NCBI GenBank assembly: GCA_017612805.1
Contig: JAGAFD010000007.1
Span: 62,001 to 126,000, forward strand
From: Bacilli bacterium
GTDB taxonomy: Bacteria > Bacillota_I > Bacilli_A > RF39 > UBA660
Length of the DNA stretch: 64,000 bases
Direction: 5' to 3'
The notes under the pieces were generated by a model that ran no database searches, was not told the DNA's origin, and saw nothing but the letters and a program-made list of their open reading frames with translations. The translations under genes were made by a program, and so were the position numbers. Shown piece by piece: positions 41,519-50,493 of this stretch. How positions within the stretch are numbered: position 1 is the first letter of the stretch; the number at the start of each line of letters is the position of its first letter.

Positions 41519-41534
41519 TCTTTAACTTTTTTTA
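41502..41534 (+). terminator. Terminator of the prfB-tilS-ftsH group
   Basis: AAGTTAAAGAT (41502-41512), loop containing the ftsH stop, ATCTTTAACTT (41518-41528) and T run. Confidence 0.8.
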
Positions 41535-41579
41535 TTGAATATAATAGTTACTTATGTTACTATAAATATAGGTGATAAT

Positions 41580-42470
41580 ATGATATGTAATAAATGCAAA
41601 GGAATTAATGTTAGAGAAGAAAACTATCATCATGTTCTTAATATTAAAAACCATATTATTGAATATGATGCGCCAAGATTTATATGTAAGGATTGTCGAG
41701 GTATCGTTCCTGATAAAGAATTAGATTTAGCTGCTACAATTAAAGGCTATGATTTATATAGTGCTAAGTATGGTATTCCAAAAGAAGATATTATCCTTTT
41801 ACGTAAGAAACTAAATCTATCACAAGAATTATTTGCTAAAATTATTGGTTGTGCTAAAAAAACTTTAGTTAGTTATGAAGTTGGTTATTCTATTCCTAAT
41901 GATATCTATATGGGAGTTTTAAAGCTTTTAAAAGCAGATAATCGCGTTATTTTAGAATTATTAAGTGCTAATAAGGATAGTTATAGTAAAGAGGAATATA
42001 ATAAGTTAATTAATCGTATTAATCTTAAGAATAATAATTCAATTGTGGATAAAGATGAACTTGTTAACAATATCATTTTATATTTCAGTGAAAATGGTGT
42101 ATCTAAAACTAAAGTTATGTGCTTATTATTCTTATCTGAATATAATTATTATATGAAATATAAAAAATCTTTAACTAACTTAGATTTTATTAATAATAGT
42201 AATTATTTAAATATCTTTGGTTTTGAAGATACTATTATTAATTTAATAAATAATAAAAGATTACAACTTATTTATGATGTTAGTTCAAACAAAGAAATGT
42301 GTTACGTAAAAACTAGTGAATATGTTACTAGTGATGATTTTGATCCTAAGGTGTTTGAAATTATTGAAGCAATTAAAAAAGAACACAAATTATTAAGTGT
42401 AGAGCAAACCTTAAAATGTGTTAAAAATAATGCTTTATTCATTAATAGTACTGATAAAATAGTATTTTAA
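41580..42470 (+). CDS. Zinc-ribbon/HTH regulator with a Panacea (DUF4065)-like C-terminal domain
   Basis: A 296-residue protein. An MqsA/YgiT-type zinc finger (Cys3, Cys6, Cys36, Cys39) is followed by an Xre-like HTH (about 70-108, LRKKLNLSQELFAKIIGCAKKTLVSYEVG). The C-terminal domain (about 170-290) has the helix pattern of Panacea/SocA antitoxins (VSKTKVMCLLFLSEYNYYMKYKKSLTNLDF). HTH-Panacea proteins are known as antitoxin-like chaperones in toxin-antitoxin pairs, but no toxin gene is adjacent: the next gene runs the other way. It may act alone as a regulator. ATG 41580 follows AGGTGAT. Confidence 0.7.
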   Translation: MICNKCKGINVREENYHHVLNIKNHIIEYDAPRFICKDCRGIVPDKELDLAATIKGYDLYSAKYGIPKEDIILLRKKLNLSQELFAKIIGCAKKTLVSYEVGYSIPNDIYMGVLKLLKADNRVILELLSANKDSYSKEEYNKLINRINLKNNNSIVDKDELVNNIILYFSENGVSKTKVMCLLFLSEYNYYMKYKKSLTNLDFINNSNYLNIFGFEDTIINLINNKRLQLIYDVSSNKEMCYVKTSEYVTSDDFDPKVFEIIEAIKKEHKLLSVEQTLKCVKNNALFINSTDKIVF

Positions 42471-42500
42471 AAAGATATTACAATGTAATATCTTTTTTTA
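42470..42500. terminator. Bidirectional terminator
   Basis: AAAAGATATTA (42470-42480), loop CAATG, TAATATCTTTT (42486-42496), then T. It is shared with the converging MBOAT gene. Confidence 0.78.
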
Positions 42501-43877
42501 GAATCTAAAATAAATAAATGGATTATAAGTATTACTAATTAAGAATACTAAACATAGGATGAATAATAAGATTAAAATAATATCATAAATCATGTTTAAA
42601 TACTTATTTTTAGTTTCTTTAATAATTGGCATTGCAAATATAATACCAGCAATAAATGCAATTATATTTATTACGGTAAATGATTCCGTATAAATAAATA
42701 CTTTAAAACTACCAAATCCATATAAGCCAATTAAAGCTTTAAATGAATTTAATAAATCACCAATATTGGTGTGATAGAAGATATTCCATCCAAGCATTAC
42801 AATTATTAAAGTATAAAGATGTCTTATCAATTTTGGCATCCTATTTAAAATATTTTTTAATAGGTATTTTTCTATTAGTAGGAAGATCGCATAAAATAAT
42901 CCCCAACATAAGAAATTAATTGATGCGCCATGCCATAAACCAGTTAATAACCAAACAATTAAAATATTAATAATATGTCTAAATGGTTTAACTTTATTAC
43001 CACCTAGGGGAATATAAACATATTCTTTAAACCAAGTTGACAAGGTAATATGCCATCTGCGCCAAAAATCAGTAATTGATTCAGCAATATATGGATAATT
43101 AAAGTTTTTAGGGAAATTAAATCCTAACATTTTACCAATCCCAATTGCCATATCACTATATCCAGAAAAATCATAATAGATTTGTAAGGTATAACAAATA
43201 ATGCTTGTTATTACACCAATAAAACCATAAGTTGATGGTGATGTTTGAAATATATGATCTGCAACATAACCAACATTGTTAGCAATTAATACTTTTTTAG
43301 ATAAACCAATAATAAATAGCCTTAATCCTTGATAGAAATTATCAATATTAGTTTTACGATTAATTAATTCATCTTCGATTGTTTCATATCTTACTATTGG
43401 ACCTGCAATAAGTTGTGGGAAAGCAGTAATATAACAACCAAGGAATAAGATATTTTTTTGTACTTTTACTTTTCCTAAATAAACATCAATAACATAAGAT
43501 AAGATTTGGAATGTATAAAAACTAATTCCAATTGGTAATAAAATATTTTTATGAACAAATGAAGTATTAAATAAGAAATTATTAATATCAATAATAAAAT
43601 CAGTATATTTAAATATAATTAACAAGCCAATATTAATGGTAATTGCTAGAATTAATAATAGTTTATTTTTATGTTTATCCATTAATAAAGCTAGTAAATA
43701 GTTTATGATAATGGATGCAATCATTAATAAAATATAGATTGGTTCACCAAAGGCATAAAAGACTAAACTAAATAGTAAAAGGATAATATTACGATAGGTA
43801 TTATTCTTAATTAAAAAGTAACTAAATAAGAAGATTGGTAGGAATATTACTAAAAAGATGATACTTGAAAATTCCAT
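42498..43877 (-). CDS. MBOAT-family O-acyltransferase (AlgI/DltB-like)
   Basis: A 459-residue multi-spanning protein with about eleven helices. The MBOAT signatures are PQLIAGPIVRYETI, DFWRRWHITLSTWFKEYVYIPLGGNK and the catalytic His in LLTGLWHGASINFLCWG. AlgI-type proteins pass acyl groups across the membrane to a polysaccharide or teichoic acid. Its start codon shares a base with the stop of the AlgJ/X-like gene, so the two form an operon for O-acylation of a surface polymer. No DltA/C genes are near, which favours the AlgI branch. Confidence 0.93.
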   Translation of the reverse strand: MEFSSIIFLVIFLPIFLFSYFLIKNNTYRNIILLLFSLVFYAFGEPIYILLMIASIIINYLLALLMDKHKNKLLLILAITINIGLLIIFKYTDFIIDINNFLFNTSFVHKNILLPIGISFYTFQILSYVIDVYLGKVKVQKNILFLGCYITAFPQLIAGPIVRYETIEDELINRKTNIDNFYQGLRLFIIGLSKKVLIANNVGYVADHIFQTSPSTYGFIGVITSIICYTLQIYYDFSGYSDMAIGIGKMLGFNFPKNFNYPYIAESITDFWRRWHITLSTWFKEYVYIPLGGNKVKPFRHIINILIVWLLTGLWHGASINFLCWGLFYAIFLLIEKYLLKNILNRMPKLIRHLYTLIIVMLGWNIFYHTNIGDLLNSFKALIGLYGFGSFKVFIYTESFTVINIIAFIAGIIFAMPIIKETKNKYLNMIYDIILILLFILCLVFLISNTYNPFIYFRF

Positions 43878-45031
43878 TATTTCACCACCTTATCTTTCAT
43901 ACCATAATCATATTGATCAAAGAAGATGGAACCAGCTTCATAGATAAATAAGACATCACTGATATTATGTTCTTTAACAAATTTATTTAGAGATATTTTA
44001 TCAGGATAATATCTTAATTCAATAACATAGGTTTTATTATAATTACTGGCAATTAAATCATCAATTTGCCATCCATAAGAATCCCCAATAATTAATAAAT
44101 TATCTTTATTATTATGATAATCGTATTCTACCATACCATATAAACCATTATAGTAATGAACATATTGATCATAGAATGGATTAGTAGATTCTTTAATTGT
44201 TTTTGGTTTATAATTTTCATTTATATTTCCATCAACTAAAATATCATGATTAATTAGATTAAAATCGGCAGTGTAAAAATAATCAGATAAATCAGTTAAA
44301 TAACTGCTTTTAGCCATACTGCCATGATAATTAATATCATTTTTAGTAACTTCATAATTGATATAATTGGGTTTATTTAATAAATTCATGATTAAATTAT
44401 AACTAACTAAAGCACCTTCCATATTATAGTGATGATCAGTATGATAAAAATACTTGTTATATTCAACTTCACTATCTAATAAGAATTCGCCTACATGAAT
44501 ATTATCATTAAGTTTATCTAAAAACTTGGTACGGTATAAAGCCATATTACGAATACTATTATCATTATTGATATTTAAATATTCATAACGATAAGGAATA
44601 AAGATATTAATATTGGTATCTAAACTATTAAAGAATTTGACTTGATCATTTAATCTATTATTTAATTCTTCATTATTTAAATTATTAAATATAATATATT
44701 TTTCATTGTTTCTAAAAACATATTCATTATCATTATTAATACCTACCGGATAGTATTCTAGGCTTACTAAATCATATAGTTTATTATTTAATTTAGCTTC
44801 GGTACTTTTCTTAATTTTATTAACATTATCATACATAAATAGATAGTTAATACTTTTTGATTCAATACTAGCTTTAATGCTATTAAGTTTATTAGTAGTT
44901 TTAGTATTACTAACATATAAATTAGTAATATTTAAGTACCCTTTTTTTACTAAAATAAAATTAATTGGATACATGAATAATAATCCAAATATAATGATTA
45001 AAAATGTTATTATAAATAATTTCTTTTGCAT
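43877..45031 (-). CDS. AlgJ/AlgX-like SGNH-type O-acetylation protein
   Basis: A 384-residue membrane-anchored protein. An N-terminal transmembrane helix (about 5-27) is followed by an extracytoplasmic SGNH hydrolase-like domain with FYHTDHHYNMEGALVSYN (the conserved His/Asp segment of AlgJ/AlgX) and LLIIGDSYGWQIDDLIA (nucleophile Ser). The partner MBOAT exports acyl groups that this protein should transfer to the polymer. GAGGAG lies upstream of ATG 45031. The pair is divergent from a small membrane-protein gene. Confidence 0.85.
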   Translation of the reverse strand: MQKKLFIITFLIIIFGLLFMYPINFILVKKGYLNITNLYVSNTKTTNKLNSIKASIESKSINYLFMYDNVNKIKKSTEAKLNNKLYDLVSLEYYPVGINNDNEYVFRNNEKYIIFNNLNNEELNNRLNDQVKFFNSLDTNINIFIPYRYEYLNINNDNSIRNMALYRTKFLDKLNDNIHVGEFLLDSEVEYNKYFYHTDHHYNMEGALVSYNLIMNLLNKPNYINYEVTKNDINYHGSMAKSSYLTDLSDYFYTADFNLINHDILVDGNINENYKPKTIKESTNPFYDQYVHYYNGLYGMVEYDYHNNKDNLLIIGDSYGWQIDDLIASNYNKTYVIELRYYPDKISLNKFVKEHNISDVLFIYEAGSIFFDQYDYGMKDKVVK

Positions 45032-45117
45032 GTTATCTCCTCATTTAAAATAATAACATAATATTTAGATTATTGCTAATTAATAAAAAAATATGTATAA
45101 TGAAAATAGGTGATAAT

Positions 45118-45510
45118 ATGAATAATAAGATTGTGAAATTATTTAATCATAATCGTGTTTTAACGATAATAGTAGGAGTATTTGCTTTACTTTTGGTGTT
45201 AATTGTAACAATGTTACTTTTAAACAAATTTGTGTTTGATAAAAAGACTCATGTTGATGGTTTAGCTATTTATGATGTTAAAATTATTAAAGATGGTGAG
45301 TATTATAGCTACACTGCTACAATTGAAGCAGAAAAAGACCGTAATGTTAAAAGCATCGATGTTATTTTTATTGATAAAGATAAAAAAGAAATGGTTAAAG
45401 TAAATAATATTATTAATGCTAAATTAAAGGAAAAGCAAACAATTAAGATTAATGCATTAACGGATGTAAATATTAAAAAAGCTAAGAAAATTAAATATCA
45501 AGTTAATTAG
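45118..45510 (+). CDS. Membrane-anchored protein with a small beta domain
   Basis: A 130-residue protein. A single transmembrane helix (about 15-40) is followed by an extracytoplasmic domain with alternating strands (YYSYTATIEAEKDRNVKSIDVIFIDKDKK), similar in outline to FxLYD-type domains. ATG 45118 follows AGGTGAT, and the longer upstream reading is rejected. It ends 9 bases before the next gene, which has AGGAGG, so both are co-transcribed. Function unknown. Confidence 0.7.
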   Translation: MNNKIVKLFNHNRVLTIIVGVFALLLVLIVTMLLLNKFVFDKKTHVDGLAIYDVKIIKDGEYYSYTATIEAEKDRNVKSIDVIFIDKDKKEMVKVNNIINAKLKEKQTIKINALTDVNIKKAKKIKYQVN

Positions 45511-45519
45511 GAGGTTCTT

Positions 45520-47547
45520 ATGATTTGCCCTAAATGCGGAAAAGATGGCTTTGGTAAGTTTTGTAAAGAATGTGGTACCAAAATGCCAGTAAAGGAAAAG
45601 GTAAGCCCTGGTATTAAAAGATTGGATATTTTCTTAAAACTAGGCGTATTTATGGTATTAGTTGCTGGTTTAATACTAGCTACTAGTAATTATGAATTTA
45701 TCAGTGATATTGTTAAAGTCTTATTATTAATATTAATAAGCATTGTGTTTTTTGGTTTAACGATTATTAGTTCATTATTTATTAAAATACGAAGTACTAC
45801 TAAGAGCTATTTATTGATCGCCTTTTTATTCTCAATCTTCAGTATTGTAGGTATTGGATACTTTGAAATATTTGATGATTTATTTAGTTTTCATGAAAAT
45901 CCTGAAGTGGTATTGAGTGTTATTTTTGGTTTAAACCTAATTTATATGTTGCTATATGATATTTTCTTTAAATCAAGATTCGCCAAAATATTGGGTGGTA
46001 TTTCATTATTCTGCTTTAGTATTTCATTTATTTCAATTTTTGATTTAAATTTAATTAATAGTACTTTAATTTTAGGAATATTTTATTTATTACTAACGAT
46101 TATTGCTCCGAAAAGAGGCTATTTGTACGGTATTAGTATAATAAGTAATTATTTATTCTATTTGTTAGTTGTTATATCAATTAATACCGCTGAATTTAGT
46201 TTATTGGCGTTTATTGCCGGAATGTTAGTAATAGTTAATACCATCGTATTAACTATTAAGGATCGCCGAAGAATATTAGTTGTTTTAAATGTTATTGCTA
46301 CTTACTTGGTTGCTTTTGCTGTAGCTCATTTATTTGGTAAAAACTTAGGTGATTATGATTTAATTAATGTTGGATTAGTATTATTTATATATATTTTTTA
46401 TTATTTATTTACTAAGATATTCAATAAAAAGAATGAAGACGTATTATTTAAAGCTAACCAAGTAATTGCCTTTATTTTCTCAATCTTCTTAGTACTTGAT
46501 AACGTCGACTTAAATTGCGCTGTATTCTTTATTACAACATTAGCGGTATTATTAATTAATATTTTGAGTAGTATAACTTCTAAATCAGGTGTTTATAGTT
46601 TATTTAGACCATTAATCATTATTGCTAATGTCATTGCGATTGTTAATATCTTTGATTATTATTTAATTGATGTTAGTGCATTTAGTGCATTAGTAATAAT
46701 TAGTTTTATTTCATTACTTGCCCACTTTATTGCTCGCAAAGAAAGTATTAAAGGATTATATCTGGCGGTTAGTTTAGTGTTAATATCATTTAATATCATT
46801 GGAAATATAGTTACTAGTGATATTAGTAAAACAACCCTTTTAATTCAATTAATTGGTTTATTAACAGCATTTATAACTTATGTTTATAGTTTAATAAAAG
46901 GTAATAAGAATAAAGGTTATATTTTTATTGGTATATATAGTTTAATAACTTATTTATTTATGTTATCAATTATCTTTATGAAACATGATTTTATGGGTAT
47001 TGGTGTTGGAATTGGAGCAATTATTTGTTATATAGTTACATTAATTAATTACTTTATTCCATTTAAAAATAAAGCTAACAAATTTATATTAACCGTTTAT
47101 TCCATAATTCCGTTTGCGGTAATGATTGATCAATTAAATTTAAATAGTAATTTAAATGATTTATTATTAAGTTTATATTTGATATTAGATTTATTTATGG
47201 TAATTTTACCAATTAATAAAAAACAAAGTTTATTAAAACATATTTTATTTATTATTTTTATAACCATTATAATAATAATAGATATTTATGCTCCAGGTAT
47301 TTATTTAAGTATTTTAGCAGGCGTAACATCACTTGGTTTAATAATATATAGCTTAGTACAAAAGAAATATACTACAGCTTACTTTATAATTGGTATTATT
47401 ACTTCAATATTAAATTTAATGTATGCGTTAAAGGATGTATGGCGTGAGGTACCATTCTGGTTATACTTATTATTTGGTGGTTTAGTAGTAATTGTGTTAT
47501 GTACGGTATTATTAATAAAAGAAGCTAATAAAAACAAGACTAATTAG
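45520..47547 (+). CDS. Zinc-ribbon protein with about 18-20 membrane helices
   Basis: A 675-residue protein. The N-terminus is a zinc ribbon (MICPKCGKDGFGKFCKECGTKMP), then about twenty hydrophobic helices with short loops to the end. The architecture resembles DUF2157/DUF2339-type membrane proteins, which have no clear function. No transporter motif is visible. Regular helix pairs suggest internal duplication. RBS TAGGAGG is just upstream. The stop is in the loop of a bidirectional terminator. Confidence 0.75.
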   Translation: MICPKCGKDGFGKFCKECGTKMPVKEKVSPGIKRLDIFLKLGVFMVLVAGLILATSNYEFISDIVKVLLLILISIVFFGLTIISSLFIKIRSTTKSYLLIAFLFSIFSIVGIGYFEIFDDLFSFHENPEVVLSVIFGLNLIYMLLYDIFFKSRFAKILGGISLFCFSISFISIFDLNLINSTLILGIFYLLLTIIAPKRGYLYGISIISNYLFYLLVVISINTAEFSLLAFIAGMLVIVNTIVLTIKDRRRILVVLNVIATYLVAFAVAHLFGKNLGDYDLINVGLVLFIYIFYYLFTKIFNKKNEDVLFKANQVIAFIFSIFLVLDNVDLNCAVFFITTLAVLLINILSSITSKSGVYSLFRPLIIIANVIAIVNIFDYYLIDVSAFSALVIISFISLLAHFIARKESIKGLYLAVSLVLISFNIIGNIVTSDISKTTLLIQLIGLLTAFITYVYSLIKGNKNKGYIFIGIYSLITYLFMLSIIFMKHDFMGIGVGIGAIICYIVTLINYFIPFKNKANKFILTVYSIIPFAVMIDQLNLNSNLNDLLLSLYLILDLFMVILPINKKQSLLKHILFIIFITIIIIIDIYAPGIYLSILAGVTSLGLIIYSLVQKKYTTAYFIIGIITSILNLMYALKDVWREVPFWLYLLFGGLVVIVLCTVLLIKEANKNKTN

Positions 47548-47562
47548 TCTTGTTTTTTATTT
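47531..47562. terminator. Bidirectional terminator
   Basis: AAAACAAGAC (47531-47540), loop TAATTA, GTCTTGTTTT (47547-47556), then T. It is shared with the small converging gene. Confidence 0.78.
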
Positions 47563-47750
47563 TTCGTTGGTTTTAGTTTATATCCATTTTCATTAATTTC
47601 GATAGCGGCATTATATGTATCATAATCCATACTAATAGTACATTTAATCTCGATTAATTCGGCCACTTTTTTAATATAATCGTTTTGATCTTTTAATTCT
47701 CTACTTTCATCAGCAATTTTATTAAGCGATAAAAAAACTTGTAATTTCAT
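47544..47750 (-). CDS. Small hypothetical protein, possibly leaderless
   Basis: A 68-residue basic/acidic protein (MKLQVFLSLNKIADESREL and so on, ending KPTKNKKQD) with no family match. Its stop falls in the shared terminator, as for real genes nearby, but no Shine-Dalgarno is seen before ATG 47750. The promoter of the divergent plus-strand gene (47739-47766) overlaps its first codons. It may be translated from a leaderless transcript, or may be a chance frame. Confidence 0.5.
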   Translation of the reverse strand: MKLQVFLSLNKIADESRELKDQNDYIKKVAELIEIKCTISMDYDTYNAAIEINENGYKLKPTKNKKQD

Positions 47751-47766
47751 TATTTTTGTATATAAT
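47739..47766 (+). promoter_or_regulatory. Promoter of the small secreted protein gene
   Basis: -35 TTGTAA (47739-47744), 16-base spacer, -10 TATAAT (47761-47766), 23 bases before ATG 47789. Confidence 0.6.
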
Positions 47767-47788
47767 AAGTAGCAAGTTTGAGGTGGCT

Positions 47789-48154
47789 ATGAAAAGAATT
47801 GGATTTTTGTTAATTGTAATAATAGGGGCGGTTATCTTAAATAGTAGTGATACATATGGATTCTTTGATACAAACTTTAATTTTGATTTAAATAATTTAG
47901 ATGTTAAAAGTGATAAGTATCATATGGATGAAATGGATGAAGATACTTTTGTAAACAAAGCAAATGAATTAGAAAGTAAAGTTGGTACAGAGATTGATTT
48001 TAGTAAATATCAATGTAGTGAAGATAATACGGCTTACTTTGTAAATGACATTTGTTTATCAAATGATGATTTAAAAGAAATTATGACAAAAGTGATTAGT
48101 AATGTCACTCCTAATGAAGTTGAAAACGTATTAAATGAATTGCGAGCTAATTAA
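47789..48154 (+). CDS. Small secreted acidic protein
   Basis: A 121-residue protein with a signal peptide (residues 1-23, ending SSDTYG) and an acidic mature part containing two Cys about 16 residues apart (KYQCSEDNTAYFVNDICLS), which may form a disulfide. No family is recognised. ATG 47789 follows GAGGTGG; the longer reading from 47756 is rejected. Its stop is near the hairpin at 48143-48159. Confidence 0.65.
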   Translation: MKRIGFLLIVIIGAVILNSSDTYGFFDTNFNFDLNNLDVKSDKYHMDEMDEDTFVNKANELESKVGTEIDFSKYQCSEDNTAYFVNDICLSNDDLKEIMTKVISNVTPNEVENVLNELRAN

Positions 48155-48167
48155 GCTCGTCTTTTTT
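48143..48167 (+). terminator. Terminator
   Basis: CGAGCT (48143-48148), loop AATTA, AGCTCG (48154-48159), then TCTTTTTT. It overlaps the preceding stop codon. Confidence 0.7.
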
Positions 48168-48215
48168 ATTGCATTTCCTACATGATAGGTAGTATAATTT
48201 GATTAGGTGATTAAA

Positions 48216-48881
48216 ATGAAGAAAGTAAGGGTTATAGTCTTATTATTGGCACTGGTATTAGTAATTACGGGATGTTCAAAAAAATGTGACTGTAATTTAG
48301 ATAAACTTCCAAAACCAGTTATATCTGGAGGCCAAAGAGGCGAATTGGGAATAGACAAAAATATTAATGAAAAAACGATTGATAAATATTTAGGTCGTAG
48401 TGATTCAGTTTATCGTGATATGAGAATGCTTGAAGATCCTGCAACTTATGAAAATATTGGTGGAGATTCTTATTTATCAGGATTTGTTAATGGATTTGAA
48501 ATTGTACCATTACCATATTTGATTGAAGTTACTGGGTTACCTGATGCAGTAGGTAAAACTTATACTGGTAAAACTTTATTTAAAATGGATCGTGATGGTA
48601 AATATCAACCAGTATACGAAGAATCAATGGCTATTTTAGAATACTTATTCCCTAAAGATAAAACTATTTTCTTAATGTGTGGTGGCGGTGGTTATGCTGG
48701 CATGACTAAGAATTTGTTAGTATCTCTAGGTTGGGATGAAGAAAAGATTTATAATGTTGGTGGATACTGGTATTATGAAGGTAAGAATAAAGTAGAAGTT
48801 AAAAATGATAAAGGTACTTATGATTTTTGGAAGGTTCCATATCATAATATTAATTTTAAATCATTAACGGAGGTTAAATAA
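48216..48881 (+). CDS. Rhodanese-like lipoprotein
   Basis: A 221-residue lipoprotein. The signal peptide ends in the lipobox LVITGC (Cys near residue 20), so it is anchored at the outer face of the membrane. The body is a rhodanese domain: SVYRDMRMLEDPATYENIGG (insertion-bearing entry), then the active-site loop FLMCGGGGYAGMTKNLLVSLGW with the catalytic Cys, and IYNVGGYWYYEG. It may move sulfur or handle thiols or oxyanions. Its stop overlaps the start of a thioredoxin-like gene (TAATG), linking the two in one extracytoplasmic redox/sulfur function. ATG 48216 follows AGGTGAT. Confidence 0.85.
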   Translation: MKKVRVIVLLLALVLVITGCSKKCDCNLDKLPKPVISGGQRGELGIDKNINEKTIDKYLGRSDSVYRDMRMLEDPATYENIGGDSYLSGFVNGFEIVPLPYLIEVTGLPDAVGKTYTGKTLFKMDRDGKYQPVYEESMAILEYLFPKDKTIFLMCGGGGYAGMTKNLLVSLGWDEEKIYNVGGYWYYEGKNKVEVKNDKGTYDFWKVPYHNINFKSLTEVK

Positions 48882-49357
48882 TGAATAAGAAATCATTAGG
48901 TATTGTTGTAGTTATTTTACTATTGGTAGTAGTTATTGGTGGTTGTGGATTATTCTTCGGAATTAAAGCAATAAATAATCGTCCATTTAGACTAGAAGAA
49001 AAATATTACGATAATATGTCAATTATTGATATTGACCATAATCGTTATGAAGAATTAGTTGATAAGAAAGAAAGCTTTATCTTATATCTAACTTTAGATG
49101 GTTGTACTACATGTACCATATTTGCTCATAAAGCAACTGATTTTATTGTTAAGAATAAATTAACGGTTTATCGTATTGAGTATAAAGAATTTAGTCAAAC
49201 TGATTTAAAAGGTGAAGTTGAATATGCTCCATCAATGCTAATATTTAAAAAAGGTAAATTAAAAGCCTTCTTGGATGCACAAAGTGATGAAGATTTACAA
49301 TATTATAAAGATAGTGATTCATTAAAAACTTGGTTTGAAAAATACATTGAATTATAA
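48881..49357 (+). CDS. Thioredoxin-like membrane or lipoprotein (CTTC)
   Basis: A 158-residue protein. A hydrophobic N-terminal segment ends VVVIGGCGLFFG, which could be a lipobox or a transmembrane anchor. A thioredoxin-like fold follows with the motif Cys-T-T-Cys in LTLDGCTTCTIFAHKA and a cis-Pro in YAPSMLIF. It is translationally coupled to the rhodanese-like gene, so a thiol-relay pair outside the membrane is likely. Substrates are unknown. Confidence 0.8.
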   Translation: MNKKSLGIVVVILLLVVVIGGCGLFFGIKAINNRPFRLEEKYYDNMSIIDIDHNRYEELVDKKESFILYLTLDGCTTCTIFAHKATDFIVKNKLTVYRIEYKEFSQTDLKGEVEYAPSMLIFKKGKLKAFLDAQSDEDLQYYKDSDSLKTWFEKYIEL

Positions 49358-49384
49358 AACAAGGATTATTCCTTGTTTTTTTAT
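49356..49384 (+). terminator. Terminator
   Basis: AAAACAAGG (49356-49364), loop ATTATT, CCTTGTTTT (49371-49379), T run. It overlaps the thioredoxin-like stop. Confidence 0.78.
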
Positions 49385-49424
49385 GTATTTTTTGGTAATA
49401 TATAACTTGCTTTGGGGGATTATT

Positions 49425-50318
49425 ATGGAAAAGCTAGATTGTGATATTAATAATGCATCAAAATTTATTGAAGGCCAAGATATTGATAGTGAAGCTTTTA
49501 AAATAAACTTTGGTACTATTTATCCATTTACTAATGAAAATGTTTTTGATTATATTGGTAAATTTGATTTTATTAATCATAACTTATTAACATTGGGTTC
49601 TTCTGGTGATCAAGCAATTAATGCAATTAATCGTGGAGCTAAAGAAGTGACTATTTTAGATATTAATCCCTTTGTTAAATACTATTATAATTTAAAAAAA
49701 GCGGCAATTCTTACATTAGATCGAATTGATTATATAAGATTTTTAAGTAAATCGACAGATTATTATAATATGTTATATTCTAATTTATCTTTTAACCGAA
49801 ATGTTTTTTATAAAGTATTAGAAACCCTACAATCAATTGATTATGAGTCATTCTTATTTTGGGATACTTTATTAGAAAATTATGATTCTAACTTAATTAG
49901 AACTAAACTATTTTCAACTGATGAAGAACATGATTTAAATAAGATTAAATATAATCCATATCTACATAGTGATGTTAATTATGCAGCTACTAAAAAACGT
50001 ATTCAAGCCGCTAATGTCTCATTTGTAGAGAAAAATGTTTGTGATTTTTTCACTAAGACTAAGTATGATAATATTTGGTTATCGAATGTTGGGCAATATT
50101 TAACAATATTTGAATTTAAAAAAGTTATTGAAAAATATAAAGGCTTTTTGGATAAGAATGGTAAATTGTTATTTTATATTTTCTTTCAAGATGCTTTATA
50201 TACGTATAAGAATTTAATAAAGAGTGGTAAAACGGATTTGTATCCTTTATCCCTTAATTATTTTGATAAAGTTAATGAAGACGAACACCATTTTGCATTA
50301 GTTTATAATAATAAATAA
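49425..50318 (+). CDS. SAM-dependent methyltransferase-like protein (DUF3419-like)
   Basis: A 297-residue protein. Motif I of class I methyltransferases is LLTLGSSGDQAINAINRG (about 54-71), with the acidic end of strand 2 at Asp79 (VTILDINPF). Later strands include KYDNIWLSNVGQYLT and GKLLFYIFFQ. The arrangement resembles DUF3419/BtaA-type enzymes, which make betaine lipids from SAM, but substrate assignment is uncertain. ATG 49425 follows GGGGG at 49414-49418. Transcribed alone. Confidence 0.7.
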   Translation: MEKLDCDINNASKFIEGQDIDSEAFKINFGTIYPFTNENVFDYIGKFDFINHNLLTLGSSGDQAINAINRGAKEVTILDINPFVKYYYNLKKAAILTLDRIDYIRFLSKSTDYYNMLYSNLSFNRNVFYKVLETLQSIDYESFLFWDTLLENYDSNLIRTKLFSTDEEHDLNKIKYNPYLHSDVNYAATKKRIQAANVSFVEKNVCDFFTKTKYDNIWLSNVGQYLTIFEFKKVIEKYKGFLDKNGKLLFYIFFQDALYTYKNLIKSGKTDLYPLSLNYFDKVNEDEHHFALVYNNK

Positions 50319-50450
50319 TGCTTAACTGTTTATTTGGTAACTATTGCTAAAGATTAGTAGTTAATCTTAATATAGGGGCGTTATTGATTAACCGTAGCAG
50401 TAATAATAGGTATAATTATTTAGCAGGTATTAATATACTTGCTTTTTTAA
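50319..50450 (+). other. Noncoding stretch, candidate structured RNA
   Basis: About 130 bases without a convincing reading frame between the methyltransferase gene and a terminator. It contains a 7-bp stem AAGATTA (50350-50356)/TAATCTT (50362-50368) and the GC-rich island GGGGCG before ATTGATTAACCG. It ends in a good hairpin. TATAAT at 50304-50309, within the end of the preceding gene, could start it. It may be a small RNA or just a 3' untranslated region. Confidence 0.35.
50422..50449 (+). terminator. Terminator of the noncoding stretch
   Basis: AGCAGGTAT (50422-50430), loop TAAT, ATACTTGCT (50435-50443) with one G-T pair, followed by T6. Confidence 0.7.
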
Positions 50451-50493
50451 TTGCTTTTGATATAATAAAAAACAATTTTAAGAAACTTATTGA

